DNA of 64,000 nucleotides, taken from contig NC_088787.1 in assembly GCF_949628265.1 (NCBI RefSeq), positions 23,736,501 to 23,800,500 on the forward strand. Direction: 5' to 3'. The translations under genes were made by a program, and so were the position numbers. This document shows positions 48,357-61,800 of the stretch, piece after piece (the stretch's first letter is position 1; every line of letters begins with the position of its first letter). The notes under the pieces were generated by a model. The model was not told the origin of the DNA, did not search any database, and was given only the letters and a program-made list of their open reading frames with translations. The DNA comes from Cloeon dipterum (taxonomy: Eukaryota > Arthropoda > Insecta > Ephemeroptera > Baetidae).

Positions 48357-50125
48357 TCATTTTTCTTTAACAAAAATATAATTTTGTTTTCCCCAAGACG
48401 TTTTCTCACTTCCTTCCAGTGTTTTGTAACCTTTTCTCTTCATGAAGTCCTTCAGCGCTTGCCGGCCTTCAACGATCTTGTTGAACTCGACCGAAACCAC
48501 CTTTGGACCAGTAATATATTTAAAAGTTTTCAACAATTGACGTTTAAATTACCGTGATATCTATTTGGCCAAAAGGAATGGTCCTGAGTACATCTAGTTC
48601 GCTACCCTCGACGTCTAAACTGAGGAAATCCACGTTGGTTCTGTTTAATGCCGCGAGAAGGCTAAACAAGGGCACGCACTGGACGTCAACCAAACCGGGC
48701 CTACGTGCCCCTGGGGCACCCTGGATGCGACCAAGACTCAGCTTCTGCTCGAACGAAACCTGAGAGAGAAATAGAGGTTCAAACAGGTGAATTGCAAATG
48801 GAATTTATCAATGCTTCAATAAAACCACACTTTTTATTCAACGTCTCTGAAAACATTTTTTAATGTATTAAAAAAAATATAAAAAGAAATTTATAAAATC
48901 GGGATTGTACTCGCGTAGGAATTGGCATTTTTGTTTATTTATAGCTTGATTGTCAATGTGATCGAGGAAGTCTCTTATCAACGCTTGATTGTTTTTCTAA
49001 TACCATGTAAATCAAAGTGAGAATGAAACACGGTAAAAATAAAAAATATATATTTTAAAAACAGAACACCTCTTGAATAGAGCATTCAAAGGCTGTACTT
49101 ATTTTTTTCTCAAAAGAAATGTATGACAAAAAAAAATCAAAAACGCCGTTGTTATTAACACATAATATATACAATTCATTTATTTGTCTGCATGGGGCAA
49201 AATAGGCCTGCAGAAATATAATAAAGATCATTTTGAAACTATTCATATGCAACTATGTTATAACCCAGGCATGTTCCATGTTGCCTATCCTAAAAAAATT
49301 AATGCTGACGTACCATAATCGGCTTCTGTAGAAAACTGAGACACACGGGTGCGAGCCACGATCTGCGGTTTTTGCCTAGCAGGTCGAGGAAGTTGAGCGG
49401 ATCAGGCTCAATCAGAATACCGGTCCACTCGTTGTACCTTTCGAGTAGCAAGGTGCTGGACATCACTTCTCCGTCCAGAGCACCCGCCTCTATGAAAAAG
49501 CCTTTCGTCTAAATGGCAGTCTAAGTCACTGAATTTTCAATTTGTCGCAAGATTACCATATTTCCAAGAAGTCCACTCACAGTCTGCGCGAGTCCTTCCG
49601 AGGGGTCGGTGACGTTTGGTCTGTCCAGATAGTATTCTGGGTTATTGTTGTTCGGAGGGACTAAAAGTCTCTCTCGCACGTGTTGGATGAGCTCATCCTC
49701 GTCCTGATCAAGCTCATTAATGTGAGCAGCTGCGAATGGAAATAATTAATTTGAATTCGTTATAAAAAAAATAAAAACACACTTTCTTTTGGGAAGTATG
49801 TGTACCACTTTGCCACTTCTGTTATAAATCGTTATTATTACATTTCCTCTATTTATCATTTGTCTCAACCTGAAGGCACGTTTGCGGTTATATACGCCAT
49901 AGCTTGCTCGTAAACGAGGTCTCGTGCGTCTGACTCGAACCTGGATATTGACTCGCGCAATACAAGCGCGTGGAAAATGCAGAAGACTCCAAAAATTAGT
50001 CCACTGAAGATCAGTTTCCGCGATGAGGAGCCAGCCGGCCTAGAATAGAGCACCAATCAGCTTGCGATAATTGAGAAATGTATTGAAATTCACCCGCAGT
50101 CGTCAGCTATGTTGGTCATGATCAT
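48357..50125 (-). CDS. Star-like type II membrane protein with FkbM-type methyltransferase domain (copy 1)
   Basis: Minus-strand exons 50125-50094, 50039-49870, 49729-49581, 49508-49314, 48759-48553 and 48500-48357 give 298 residues. A single hydrophobic anchor lies at about residues 20-40 after a short N-terminus. The FkbM-like domain shows GFFIEAGALDGE (residues 120-131; acidic Glu124 and the Gly126/Asp129-Gly130 loop of the SAM site). Next come GILIEPDPLNF, WLAPVCLS and VDFLSLDVEGSELDVL (Asp231-Gly234), and the domain ends in a short tail. In Drosophila, Star is a type II ER/Golgi protein needed for export of the EGF-type ligand Spitz; whether this domain methylates anything is unsettled. 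The donor at 49869 (GTTGAG) is weak. Its exon plan matches the neighbour upstream. The stop lies 42 bases from the stop of the oppositely running odorant receptor. Confidence 0.85.
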
Positions 50126-50412
50126 TATTTGACTAAAATTGCAAAACTGTGGAGCAGCGCCACGCGACCGGAAATGAAACGTAGATATGTAGGCCATTTC
50201 TATGCAGCGAAACTGTAAAATAATCATTTTTAAGTTTCGAAATTAAATCAAAAAGAAAAATTTTGCCTAACGTGTTTCAAAGTGAATTTATTCAATTTTC
50301 TATCTAGTCTAATTTCAAATCAAACCATTTTGTGGCTGGTACTGTATTTTTATTAGATTTTTAACATGTTTGTCTCAAACATTCACGACGACACTTTCAT
50401 AGAAGTTTGTTG

Positions 50413-50418
50413 TTTATT
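50413..50418 (-). terminator. Poly(A) signal of Star-like copy 2
   Basis: AATAAA on the minus strand, 60 bases beyond the stop at 50478. Between 50126 and 50477 there is only this 3' UTR and the short upstream region of copy 1. Confidence 0.55.
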
Positions 50419-50477
50419 TTTATTGAGTTATATTTGCAGTCAGCAGGTTTAAATAACATTCTTTGGCACACAAGGTG

Positions 50478-52055
50478 TTACATTTTCGGCAGCCCACTGT
50501 CGTCTTTGATGAACAAATAATCCTCGTCGGACCAAAGATCGATAGTTTTGTTCACCGTGTACAGCGTGTAGCCTTTGCCTTCAACAAAATTTCTCATCGT
50601 TTCCTTCCGCGTTCGTCCGTGGGCGAATTTGACAGAAATCGCCTAAATGTTCATTATTAATAGATGAATCCTGAATATGAATTTGAGACTGACCGCAATA
50701 AAAACAGAATCAAATGAAATTGTCTCAAGGACGGGCAGCTCGTCTCCATTTAAGTCCAAACGCAGCAAGTCCACCACGGTCGAGTTCAAGGCTATTAATA
50801 GTGAAGCAAGAGGTAGGCAGTGCACGTCCACGGTACCCTCGCCCCGCTTCAAGCCGCTAACGCTTACCTTTGTCTATGAAAATTCATGTGCTTGATTATT
50901 TCCAGAATACTATCGAAAAAAATTACATTGAAAATAAGCTTGTTAAGGCAAAGATTGAATTCAAATTAGTTGAAGAATACAAGGTATGATACAGATAAAT
51001 TTTACTATCCCTTCAGACTGTTTGCGAGTTTTTGTTAATCCCCATATAAGTATCAAAAATTTCATTTTAATGTTTTAAAATCAAATTTTTACGCCACGTA
51101 CTGTCACATGCACGTGAAAATGTAAAATGAATAATATATGAAAATATCGTTTGAAAGCGAGTAAATTGTGTTTTATATTTTATTCCTTACAAGAATCGGA
51201 GTATTTTCTGTGCTAAGGCAGACAGGTGCGAGCCAGCACTTGCGGTTTGTGGCCAGCATTTTTTGGAAGTTTGATGGGTCCGGCTCGATCAAGAGTCCAT
51301 CCCACTTCTTGTTCCGCTCTAACTCGAGAGTGACAGACATTTCCTCGCCGTCCAGAGCTCTGCTTTCCACAAAGAATCCACTCGTCTATATCGAATTTCA
51401 AAGGAATTTCAAAAAATTATCCTCTTTTGCAGAGATCATCGAATTTAATACCTTATTTTCAAAAATTTTCAAAAGTGTTTTGACGAGTGTCGAGTTGGTA
51501 GGTTTGTCGCTTTTTCTAAGATTGTATGCCACGCTCCGGTCAGAGGGAGGCACGAGGGACCGTTGTCGCACGTGCCTTATTAGAGACGGGTCGTTCTGAT
51601 CGAGATCGTTCAAGGTGTCAACTAATGACGAAGATTTTAAAATGATCGAGTTGAGAATAAATGAAGAATTAATTACTCTCAACTGGGAGATAAGAGTACC
51701 ACTGGCGAACGGCTGCAAATTTAGCTTGAATTAAGACCCAACTGCTAGAACGCTTTTAAATTTCATTTTACCCTGAGGGAGGTTTGAAGTGAGATAAGTC
51801 ATAACCTGATGTTGGGCTGCGTTTAGGACGCGCAGCTTCGCGTCCGCCAGGTCGCTTTCCAACTGCGTGAGTTGCCAGACGGAGGTGGCAGCCAGGAGAC
51901 AGCAGGCAGCCAACAACCACTTGTCACATCGCACTCTTGAGAGATTAAGTGAAATTTTGAAAATAATTTATTTAAGGGTTGACCGGGTTGACAAACCTCG
52001 ATAGTGCTTTCAACGGAGCCGGCATTGTGCGGCGGAGTCTGTTCGCTAGCGTCAT
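50478..52055 (-). CDS. Star-like type II membrane protein with altered FkbM-type domain (copy 2)
   Basis: Minus-strand exons 52055-51997, 51935-51772, 51621-51452, 51385-51191, 50873-50694 and 50642-50478 give 310 residues. A basic N-terminus with an initial MTLANRLRR is followed by a hydrophobic anchor (about residues 25-40). The domain parallels copy 1: GFFVESRALDGE (134-145), GLLIEPDPSNF, WLAPVCLS, VDLLRLDLNGDELPVL. The Ala-Gly of the SAM loop in copy 1 is Ser139-Arg140 here, and the acidic DVEG motif has become Asp236-Leu-Asn-Gly239, so catalysis or cofactor binding may be lost. Exon 4 is exactly the same length (195 bp) in both copies, and all five intron phases agree, so the pair arose by tandem duplication. 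A role like Star's in ligand trafficking is inference. Confidence 0.85.
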
Positions 52056-53903
52056 TGTCTGATGTAGCAAAAACAGAGCAACGGCACGAGGGGACTCACA
52101 CAGCTTCCGGTCGACGTCACGGGAAAGGAGAAAACGTGATGAACGCGACTGTCACTTTCCGTGAATTTGCTCTATTTGATTTAATCAGTATATTGATCAG
52201 AATGCAGTATTTTTGGTGGTAGCTGGGTTCGAGGCTTATGAATTCTTCGTGCATTCTTAACATATTATGTTTCAAACACAACGAACGCAATCTGAATTCA
52301 TTTATCTTTTCCATAAAAATATAGGCACCAGATAAAACGTAAATTGGAACCTTTTGTTAATCTTAAAATACAAACACATGTACGTGAAATAGAAAGACTG
52401 ACAATATATTGTGAACAGTAGAAATTTCCCCACACGCGTTGCGCAAACTCATCCTCTGTTACAACAACAATAATTTCAAAGTTATACGGGTGGGCGCAGG
52501 ATATTGATTAAACCTAATTTTTGTTGCTCCTATTGCAAGAAAAATTACTATCTATCTTTTACTTTATTCCTTTGTACTTCCCCACTATCGTCCCTACAGA
52601 AGTTTCCTACAGCAAACCCCTCACGACGTAAAGCAGAACGATGACCTTAATTACTATAAGAAAGAAGATGATCCGATGAACTAATAATGATATGAAATAA
52701 ATTATTTGAATGAATTATTTTAATAAAAGTGATATAAAAATCAAATCTAAAAACCTAATTTGGGCATCTGCACTGCTAAGAAGGGCATGAAAGACCGACA
52801 AAACTGGGTCTTTTGGTCTGGAAAAAAATGTCGCTGACAATCTGCTTATTTTGATTACTCGGCGTCTAATTCCAGAGGTTTGAATATACAACTAATATTA
52901 CATGTCACAAAATAAAACTAAATGCATCGTTAGTGAGTTAATAAATTAAACATTTCCCCCCATTTTTCTAATACAGAACGATTACATAGTTTCAACTTCA
53001 TAATATCGCTGACAAGCTGACTGTAAAAATATGTACCAACGATAACTATGACACAATTAATTAACGATATTGATAAAAGAGTTACTAATTATTACAAAAT
53101 ATGTAGAAATTTTGTGATGAAACAAGTCAATCCAGACATTTTCAGCAATAACTGTTTTATTAGGACATAACTTCCTCACACCATAAACGCATTTTACTTT
53201 ATTCAGTCTTATTTTTATTTCGAACGGATCAGGCGTGTTTAAATTGTGAGCTGAATACGTTGAGCCCTCTAATTAATTAGGTGAGACACTATGCATATTT
53301 TTGACACATATGACGTATTACAACTCTTCGCAGCGGATTGATATAGGGTATAAATAAAATTTATTTTCATTTTTGGCTTTAGTAGCGAAGTTGGCGGGTG
53401 TTGAGTTTAATAGTCTCAACAGCTATGTCCTACAAAGATCAATTATCAAAACATGATCGGAATTTTTCTGAATTTAGAAATTTGATTGCGCTAGAAAGTA
53501 TTTTCCGGTATTTTCATACAAGTTTTTGATACGTTTGTTTTGACTTAACACAGCAGTGTATTTTATTGTTTTATTCGATAGAAACAAGGATATTTAGAGG
53601 TTAAATTAAACACTGCTCTTTTTAACTTTGGAGAGTTTGTTTATGAATGAGGGGACTCGAGCGCATTAAAACCAAAACTCAGTCAAATATTTTTCTCAGC
53701 ACACTGAACTGACTGATTTTATCTTCCGTTTAATATTTTGTAATTTAATTTATTCATTTGGATGTGTGGGGTAAAAATGTATCCTGCTGGTCTGCAATGC
53801 ATACAAATTTGAATTTTATTATTTAGAGAACGCAACTTTAATTTAGCACCCGGAATTTGCAGAAATCTCCATCCTTTGCTGTGCTTACAGTACAAATAGT
53901 AAA
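52056..53903. other. Divergent spacer between Star-like copy 2 and the TMBIM-like gene
   Basis: About 1.85 kb of AT-rich DNA holding both upstream regions. No coding sequence, repeat or RNA gene was seen. Confidence 0.5.
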
Positions 53904-55245
53904 ATGATGTGCAGCCCACAAGACACGCCACACGCCGGAATGAACACTCAGGGTAGCGCTAAGATCGTACTTGAGTTGAGCGTCGAGGAAAACGGTGCCA
54001 TAGCCTGCCGGACTGCACCATATAATGATGAATGCTGTGAGAATGGCGAAAATAACGCTATTGATGGTAATTTCAAGTCTGATGCCTTGCCTTGCAATAA
54101 TGAAAATTATTATTACAGGATTTTCGGACTTTGCGGTGCGTCAGCGATTCAAAACAAGAGTATACTCCATACTGACCTCCCAGCTTTTTATACTGATCAG
54201 TATCTGCTTGGCTGTCAATGAAATTCTGCACTCATATCGGCTTGATGCGGAGCTAGCCATCAAAACGATCGTATTCATCAGCTTTATTCAGGTGCTCATG
54301 GTAGTTGTGGTCTACTGCAATAGGGGCAAATGGCTACGAGTATTTCCAGCCAACTTCTTGGTCCTTACCGCTTTCACCTTAGTAAATGCGGTTTCCATAT
54401 CCGTGGCGGACAACGCCTTCAGGTAAATATGAGGAGAAAAAAATATAAAAAATTCCTCTTCTTGGATTTTTATTCTTAATTTATATTGGACAAAATTTCC
54501 TTGTTGCAAAAATTCAATTGGTCAAATCATTTAATGTTTTCCATGTGACGCTGCTCATTTCGTGTAAACGTTTTAAATTAAAATTACTTAAACTCTTTAA
54601 TTTTATTTCATAATGAATCAACACCACTTTAAATGTCATGCTATTTTTACCAATGAAAATATGTATTCTGTGTTAGAACTCGGAACATCACGACAGCAAA
54701 TCTTTTTTTATATTATCCTCTCTGTATTTTAATATCATTCAGTTTTGTAATTGGCAAATTACTCCAAAGAAAATAAATTCATGTGTGATTTTTTTACGCA
54801 GGTGTAACGTGCTACTATATTCGATCGAGGTGATCTCCTTAGCCTTCCTGGTGCTGGCCATTTTTGCAGCACAAAAGTGGATTAAATACTCTTGGAGTCG
54901 AGCATTACTGTTGGCAACCGTAATTCTGCTACCAGCACTAACGCTAATCGAGTATTTCACACAAGATGCTTCAACTCCCAGGTACTTAAATCAGGCTACA
55001 TTATTAAAAGTTACCTAATATCCTTTTTTAGCATGCTTGAACTGGGAATTGTCATCGCCTTAATTACTCTATGTTTTTTCATCATCCTTGACTTGAACTC
55101 AATTACGACTGGCAGGAGAGCAAAGTTCTTTTTGATAACTGACATTTTCCCAAAAGATTACGTTTTAGGCGTGTTGGTTTTATACATGGACCTGGCTGGA
55201 TTAATACTGGTGATTGCCGTTACTTTATTTTCCTCCTTTGACTAA
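53904..55245 (+). CDS. TMBIM/Lifeguard-family (Bax inhibitor-1-related) membrane protein
   Basis: Exons 53904-54066, 54119-54422, 54802-54981 and 55032-55245 give 286 residues; intron 1 is only 52 bases. A polar, Cys-containing N-terminus of about 54 residues precedes GFSDFAVRQRFKTRVYSILT, which matches the Lifeguard entry motif (FSD...R..F..KVYSIL). Seven hydrophobic segments follow. The C-terminus has ILDLNSITTG (Asp236) and DYVLGVLVLYMDL (Asp258, Asp269), which align by eye with the family's conserved D/Y/G/LYLD end and its acidic pH-sensing residues. Family members sit in ER, Golgi or plasma membranes, pass or leak calcium, and blunt cell death. The protein is clearly diverged from the conserved animal forms, so it may be a lineage-specific paralogue. 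Confidence 0.85.
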
Positions 55246-55868
55246 ACGATCGATATTGTGTAAAGTATTGGCTTAATCTAAAATTCACTGAGGTGAACAA
55301 AAAATGCTTAAGGACCAAGAAAATTCAGTTGCGGCTTCCACCATAAGTCTGTTAACGAACAATAAGATGAGTGAATCTGCTATCAGATAGAGAGCAAGGT
55401 CCGCCATTCTGAAATTACTTATATTTAAAGCGTAACATTGACCACTTTTTTAATATAATTAATAAAAAACTGTTATTTTTTGTATTGTTTTTGTATCCAA
55501 GTAAACTTGAATAAAATGAAATTAGAAAACCTTATTTTTGCCTTGTATCATTTTGTGATTGGCTAAAACTAAATCAAATTATAAAATAAATAACCAATTG
55601 ACAAATCATGCTGGAGTAAGTCAGATAAGTTAACTCAATGATTAATTGATATTATTCCTAGCGATCTCTAAAATCCCCGCACAAAGGTCAGTAAATGTAT
55701 GCGTCACTTAGCGACAGTCAGAGATTTTGATTTAAAGTATTCCGCTGCGTGTTGTGTGTTTAATAGCGATAACTCTTTGACCTGAGGCTGGCCACCGCAA
55801 GCAGAAATAAGCGTTGCTTCAGTTTAGAATGCTTCTTCAAGTGAGTGGGACGCGAAAAATGACCAGTC
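55246..55868. other. 3' UTR of the TMBIM-like gene and promoter of the SVEP1-like gene
   Basis: Nothing coding was seen. AATAAA at 55461-55466 lies 216 bases after the TMBIM-like stop. The remaining 400 bases lead to the start of the matrix-protein gene. Confidence 0.5.
55461..55466 (+). terminator. Poly(A) signal of the TMBIM-like gene
   Basis: AATAAA followed by a T-rich stretch, in the expected range after the stop at 55245. Confidence 0.55.
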
Positions 55869-58800
55869 ATGAAAAGTAACGCAGTTTTGCTTGCATATCT
55901 TTGCTTTTTCTGTGTTTCGAGCGGACATAAAAAGAGCTCCGGAAAGTAAGTGTGGTAAAATAGGCTTTAACAGATTCAGTTTTTATTAATGATCACTAAA
56001 TAGTAATTTAAATTTATTTCATTAATTCAATTGAAATCAATTTTTATCACTTTATAGTTAAAATTGCTGATTTAATCATGTTTAACATTGTCTCGCTCAT
56101 TATAGTTATCCAGCATTTCATTATATTAAACAGCTTCATTCAAATCTAAATAAACACTTAAAGCGTTATTTTTTTCCCACTTTTCTTTGTCTGTGTGGGA
56201 AATAGGACGAAGTAATAACTTTTGGTTTTAGTGAAGTAAACGAGGTGGTGAAAGGCCCTCGTGTGGAGGTGCTGGGCGAAGTCCTGCGTGAGCGGCTGCA
56301 CACCCTGCTGGGTAGGAACGCCAGCTTGGACCTGGTCTTCCTGATCGACGCGTCGTCCAGCGTCGGGCCCAACAACTTCGCCAGCGAGCTGCGTCTGGTA
56401 CGCAAAATGTTGGCTGGTCTGCAGGTGTCAGCCTTGAGGACCAGGGTGGCAGTGGTCACCTTCGCCTCAGAGGCGGTCACTCACGTCGACTCGGTCAGCG
56501 AAACGCCCGGCTTTGACGCAGGCTTCAGGCAAAAGTGCTACATCCTGGAGAAGGCATTGCCGTCCATCCAGTATAGCGGCGGGGGCACCTTTACCCTTGG
56601 CGCATTCAAAGAAGCTCAGGTGCCAGCGAAATTTGTTTTTCCAATGAGTCATTTCAAATTTTTATCAAAGAAATGCACACGAAAAAGGAGACAAATTTAA
56701 AATAAAACTTTTTTTCCTCGTGATTTGTTGTTCATCTCTACACTTTTATTGAAAATTTAACATATCCTTGTAACTCAGCGCATCTTGAAGCGGTCTCGTC
56801 AGGGTGCTGCCAGGGCGGTGTTCCTACTGACTGACGGCTACTCAAATAATGGCGACCCACGTAGTGCCGCCGCCACTATCAGGGAAGAGTTTAGTGCAGA
56901 AATATTCACATTTGGCGTGCGGAACGGCAACACGCAGGAGCTGCTGGCGATGGCCACCTCGCAGAATCACACCTACGTGCTGTCCAGTTTTGAGCAGTTC
57001 GCCGCCCTCGCCAGGAGGGCCCTACACCAAGGTAAAAACCAAAATTGTAAGAGTAAAATGCATATTTTGGATAATAATTGATTCCATTAAAATATTACTA
57101 TCAATATTTTTTTAAACTCAAATCTTCCATTTGGAAGAATCGGATATTATGCACGAGTGAGTCAAAATAAATGTTTTTAAATATATAGCTTACAATTAGA
57201 GTTGTACAAAATAACCTCCATGTACTGAGATAGATATACAAATTGGACATCTGATGCAAACAAATCGTAATTGAATTAAATAAATATTATTAGTGAGGAT
57301 AAACATGAAAAAATTATATATTAATAATAACTCCACAACCTTGCCCCAAGCCCTCTATATAAATACCTAAAATATTCTGTGTTTAAAATAATGCACTAAA
57401 ATCCAGCATTATAATACCTAATCTTGCCTATAAAAACACTTTAATATTTTGGGCTAGATCTTAGACCAGCAGACGCATTTGAGATGCAAGATGATGCGAG
57501 CTGCTCTGCCCTTTGCGAGGGTGGCTCGTGCTGCGACCCCAGTGCCCACTGTGCGTGCAACATCGCGACAGGACGGTCTACATGCCTTTGTCCTCCAGGC
57601 CACTATGGCACAGGTCGGAAAGGAGATTGCCACAGTAAGTGATTGGCGTATATTTTGCTACCGAAATTGAAGTCAAGGATATTTTAGAATGTCCACCGGG
57701 CACATTCGGAGCGCCAGAGCGCCTGGAGCGCGGAGATGACGTCCAAGTGTCTCTTCACTGTTCTCCCTGTCCGGACCCAAATCAAGAATCGGACGAAGGC
57801 GCCACAAACATCGACGACTGCAGGTGCAAGAATGGATTTACATCAACGCCGTCAAATCACTGCCAGGGTAAGAGAAACGTTAAAAAATTCAATTGCTTAT
57901 GGGAGAAGCCATTGTAAAATCAATTAATATTTTTTTACTGAAAGTTTCCGAGTGTCCTGAGATGCTGGCTCCCAAGTTTGGCAGCTTCGTGCGCGACTGT
58001 CCACGTGTGTTCAACGCAGCGTGCGGTGTTTCGTGCAAGACGGGCCACCAGCTAGTTGGCTCGAGCATCAGGCTGTGCCAGTCGAACGGTACGTGGTCCG
58101 GCAGGCCAGCTCAGTGCAGGAAGAAGCGGTGTCCCGAGCTCAGGGCGCCGCAGAACGGCTGGATCCGATGTGATGGCGCTGCCGAGGTCGACGCCAAGTG
58201 CGAGATTGGTTGCGAGCAGGGATTTTCGGTGCTCGGCTCTCGTGTCCGCAACTGCCTTGCCATAGGAATGTGGGACGGATTGCCCACCACCTGCAGAGGT
58301 GCAAAAAAGATAAACAAATAGAAGAAAATGCTTCTAAAATTTACATATAATTTGTAAAAGTATATCCAAAGTATGTTAGGACTTCTAAAATGTTTTGTGA
58401 ATTTCATGGATTATCAAAAGTTGGCTGTGTGTTGGTAATGAAATTTAAGATGAGAGGAAAAAATTACTAAAAATTACCCAGCTTACAATAGAGTCATATC
58501 TTGCTGATTCCTACTAGAGATTTTATTCGATAATCACTTGATGAACTTAATTAAATTTTACAGACATAAGTAGGACAAGTCAAAGTTTTGAAATTGCCCC
58601 ATTTATTCAATTAAAACGAACATTTATTAATAATTTATTAAAAAGAATTTGGTTTACAGTATTTCCCTATGAAGCGACCAAACGTCTTCTATATTGCATC
58701 TCTATAATTTCGGTGGCTTTTGAAATCGTTAGGACTATTCAGTGATACTTAAAATTATATTGCCCTTTAATATCTATCTCATTTTTCCAGAGGTGAAGTG

Positions 58801-61800
58801 TCCGCCGCTGGACCTGCCGAAAACGGTGAGCGTAAGCCCGATAAACTGCACCGTAGGGAAGCAGAAAATTGGCCAAGTATGCAAGATTTCATGCACGCAA
58901 CCGGGATATCAGTTGCGGGGAGCTGCGCGCCGCAAATGCGGCGAATTTGGACGATGGAGCGGATCCAGGATTAGATGCATTGGTGAGTGTTTCAGGCCAC
59001 AAAAGTTATTGATCATTTTTAAGTCTTATTCCAGATATTCAACCTCCAACGATTGACTGTCCAACTGAGCAGTTCGAGTTTCATACCGACCCTGACGTCG
59101 ATTACGCCACCGTCAGTCTCTCCTTGCCAGATATTGAAGGTTTCAATTTAGTTATAGCTGAAGCTGCATTTTTATCATTAAAATTTCCTTCAACATTTTG
59201 TCTTAAATAAACGTAAAATTAAAAAAAAGGAACTCTAAACTTGCAGACAATTCCAACGACCGTGTGCGCATCCATTTTACACCCACGGTTCACCTCCACA
59301 GCGGTCAGATCCCATTGGGTGTCAACCCGATTTCCATTCAAGCCACAGACCTAGCAGGCAACTTCGCCACTTGCTCTTTTAATATTACAATTTTAGGTAC
59401 GAAACATAGAAACCTTTTCAATCTATTCTACTCTTCTGTAGTTGTTACAAAAAATCAATTATTTTTTCAACCTTTTTTTTATGATTCAAAACCTCAACCA
59501 TTTTACCAAAGACAATAATTTCTAGACAAGCAGGCACCAAAGGTGGACACCTGCGACTCACCGGAACCTTTCCTCATCCCGTCGCACATCCACGCAGTCG
59601 ATATCACTTGGGTGGCGCCGCACTTCAGCGACAACTCCGGCCTAGACATAAAGGTAAACTAACCGCTCAACTATTATGTCATGCCGGTTGCCTAACTCTT
59701 GTTCAACTCTAATTGTAAGCAAACTCTGTTCTTCTTTTGCAGGTTTTCGCGAGCCACGAAAGCGGCTCGCTGTTCACGCCAGGACAACACAATGTCAACT
59801 ATGTCGCTTACGATGCTGCTGGCAATAATGCTTCTTGCGACATTAGCATCACCGTTCAGAGTAAAGTTCCCCTTACAATAACGTAAAACATTTGGGAATT
59901 GAGAAGTAAAAATGAAACAAATGTATTATGCGATCTTTAGCTCACCTTTTCCAACTAAAGCAATTGCATATATTTAATTTTAATGTCTAATTAACATAAT
60001 TTAAGAGCATTTATTTTTATCAGTGACATGATATACATTATAATGTAAAGGAACGGAGTGCGACGGTCCACTTAATGGAGACAAAGTGTGCAACGGATCC
60101 ATTTGCACGCTGACCTGCGATGAAGGATACGACATAGCGATTTCAACGAACGATTTTTGCAAGAGCATCGCCAATGGCTCGTACCCCGACTGTACAAGTA
60201 AGCCAAATTATGCTTTGATAGTCTCCACGGGCTAACTCGCTGGTGACCGCAGTTATCGATTTGCCTGACAGCATAGAGCAGGATTTTGGCATCGACTCTG
60301 AGGAGTGCGACGAAGAGCAGTCAAACGATCTCAACGACTTGGTATATAAAATTTCTCATAATCTAGCACTGCGATGTGAGTGACTTTATCATCAGTTGGC
60401 AGGTGCCGTCAGAATGGCTTGCGGAGATGACCGCTGCTACTTAGAAAAAGTATCTATGTGCGCGGACGCCGAAACTGACATTAAGGACATCGAGGAGCAA
60501 GAATCTAATTTCATTTCGGCCAGAGTTCGACGTCAAGCGAGACACGCAAGAGTATTAAGAGAATTTTACATTATATTAACTCTAAATCTGAAAATTTCAG
60601 AAGAGTAAGAAAGGCTCCTACGAGTTCACGATATCTGGCAACCACACTTATGAGTTTAGATTGAAAATAGTTGGTAGGACCTTGTGAGGTGTTTTTAAAA
60701 TACTTTTTGTTTTAAAATTAATTTAAAGGTAAGCCAAAGACAAACACAAAGAGCGGAGACCTGAGGGCAACACTAAGCACGGTGAGGGCTGTTTTGACCT
60801 CAGGTACTGTCACCACGAGTCAAAGACTTCCCGTGCTGGATTTTAAGTTTTCTGAGGCACGAGTCAAATGTCCAAAAGGGAGCGTTCTGCGCACGAATGA
60901 CCTCTGCGGTGACTAACAATAACGTTCAATAATTGTTTTTTGGGCAGAGGTTTGAGTAATTGTTTGTCTTAAATTAGTTCTGTGTCCAAGGGGAACTTAC
61001 CTACCGTCAGGGAGAAAAGAGTGCGTCCTGTGTCCTGTGGCTACATTTCAATCTCGACCAGGAGAAGAAAAATGTGAGCCATGCCCAAAGGGTACAAGCA
61101 CCTTGACTACGTCTTTAGCCACAAAGAAACAACACTGCATTGGTATGTTTAGTGTGAAATCGATACTAAAAACTATTGAGATTCAAGGGAATTTGAAAGC
61201 TAGTGAATACATTTTTCCAATAATATATAACTATTGTAATTTTGAGGATTTGTTATTTTTTCAGACTGAAATCTATACGTCCGGTAACTTTAAAAAATCT
61301 GAATATGAAAATGATTTTCAGATGTTTGTCCACCTGGGTTGTGGTCAAAGAACGGACTGGCGCCGTGTCTTCGCTGCCCAATAGGTTCTTTCCAGCCGGA
61401 TGCTAACCAGCAAGGTTGCATACCATGTCCTGAAGGTTTCTCAACCCCTCACAAAGGTGCTACCTCGATCAATTCTTGCAAAGGTATAAAAATCGACGCA
61501 TAAATCCATAGTATCACTAACCAATAAGCATTATAATTTAATTAAAGAAATATTTTGATATGACAATTAAAACGTTAACCAAAAAAGACCTAACATAAGA
61601 CAAATTTTCGTTTAAAAATAAACATCTTTCACTATACATATAGTTTTTTCACTTGAATTAAGCATATGCAGCGTTATTGTTAATGATATAGCCATAGCAA
61701 TGCACTAGACATCTCAAGCCCGCACACAAACATATCTTTTGAAATATTAATAAGAACTCATCTGGAGGTATTCATGATGTGTTTCAGCGTTATGCCCAGA

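Noticed and set aside
50463-51599. Plus-strand frames across the Star-like copy 2
   Set aside because: Antisense to exons that form a complete phase-consistent minus-strand gene with recognised motifs.
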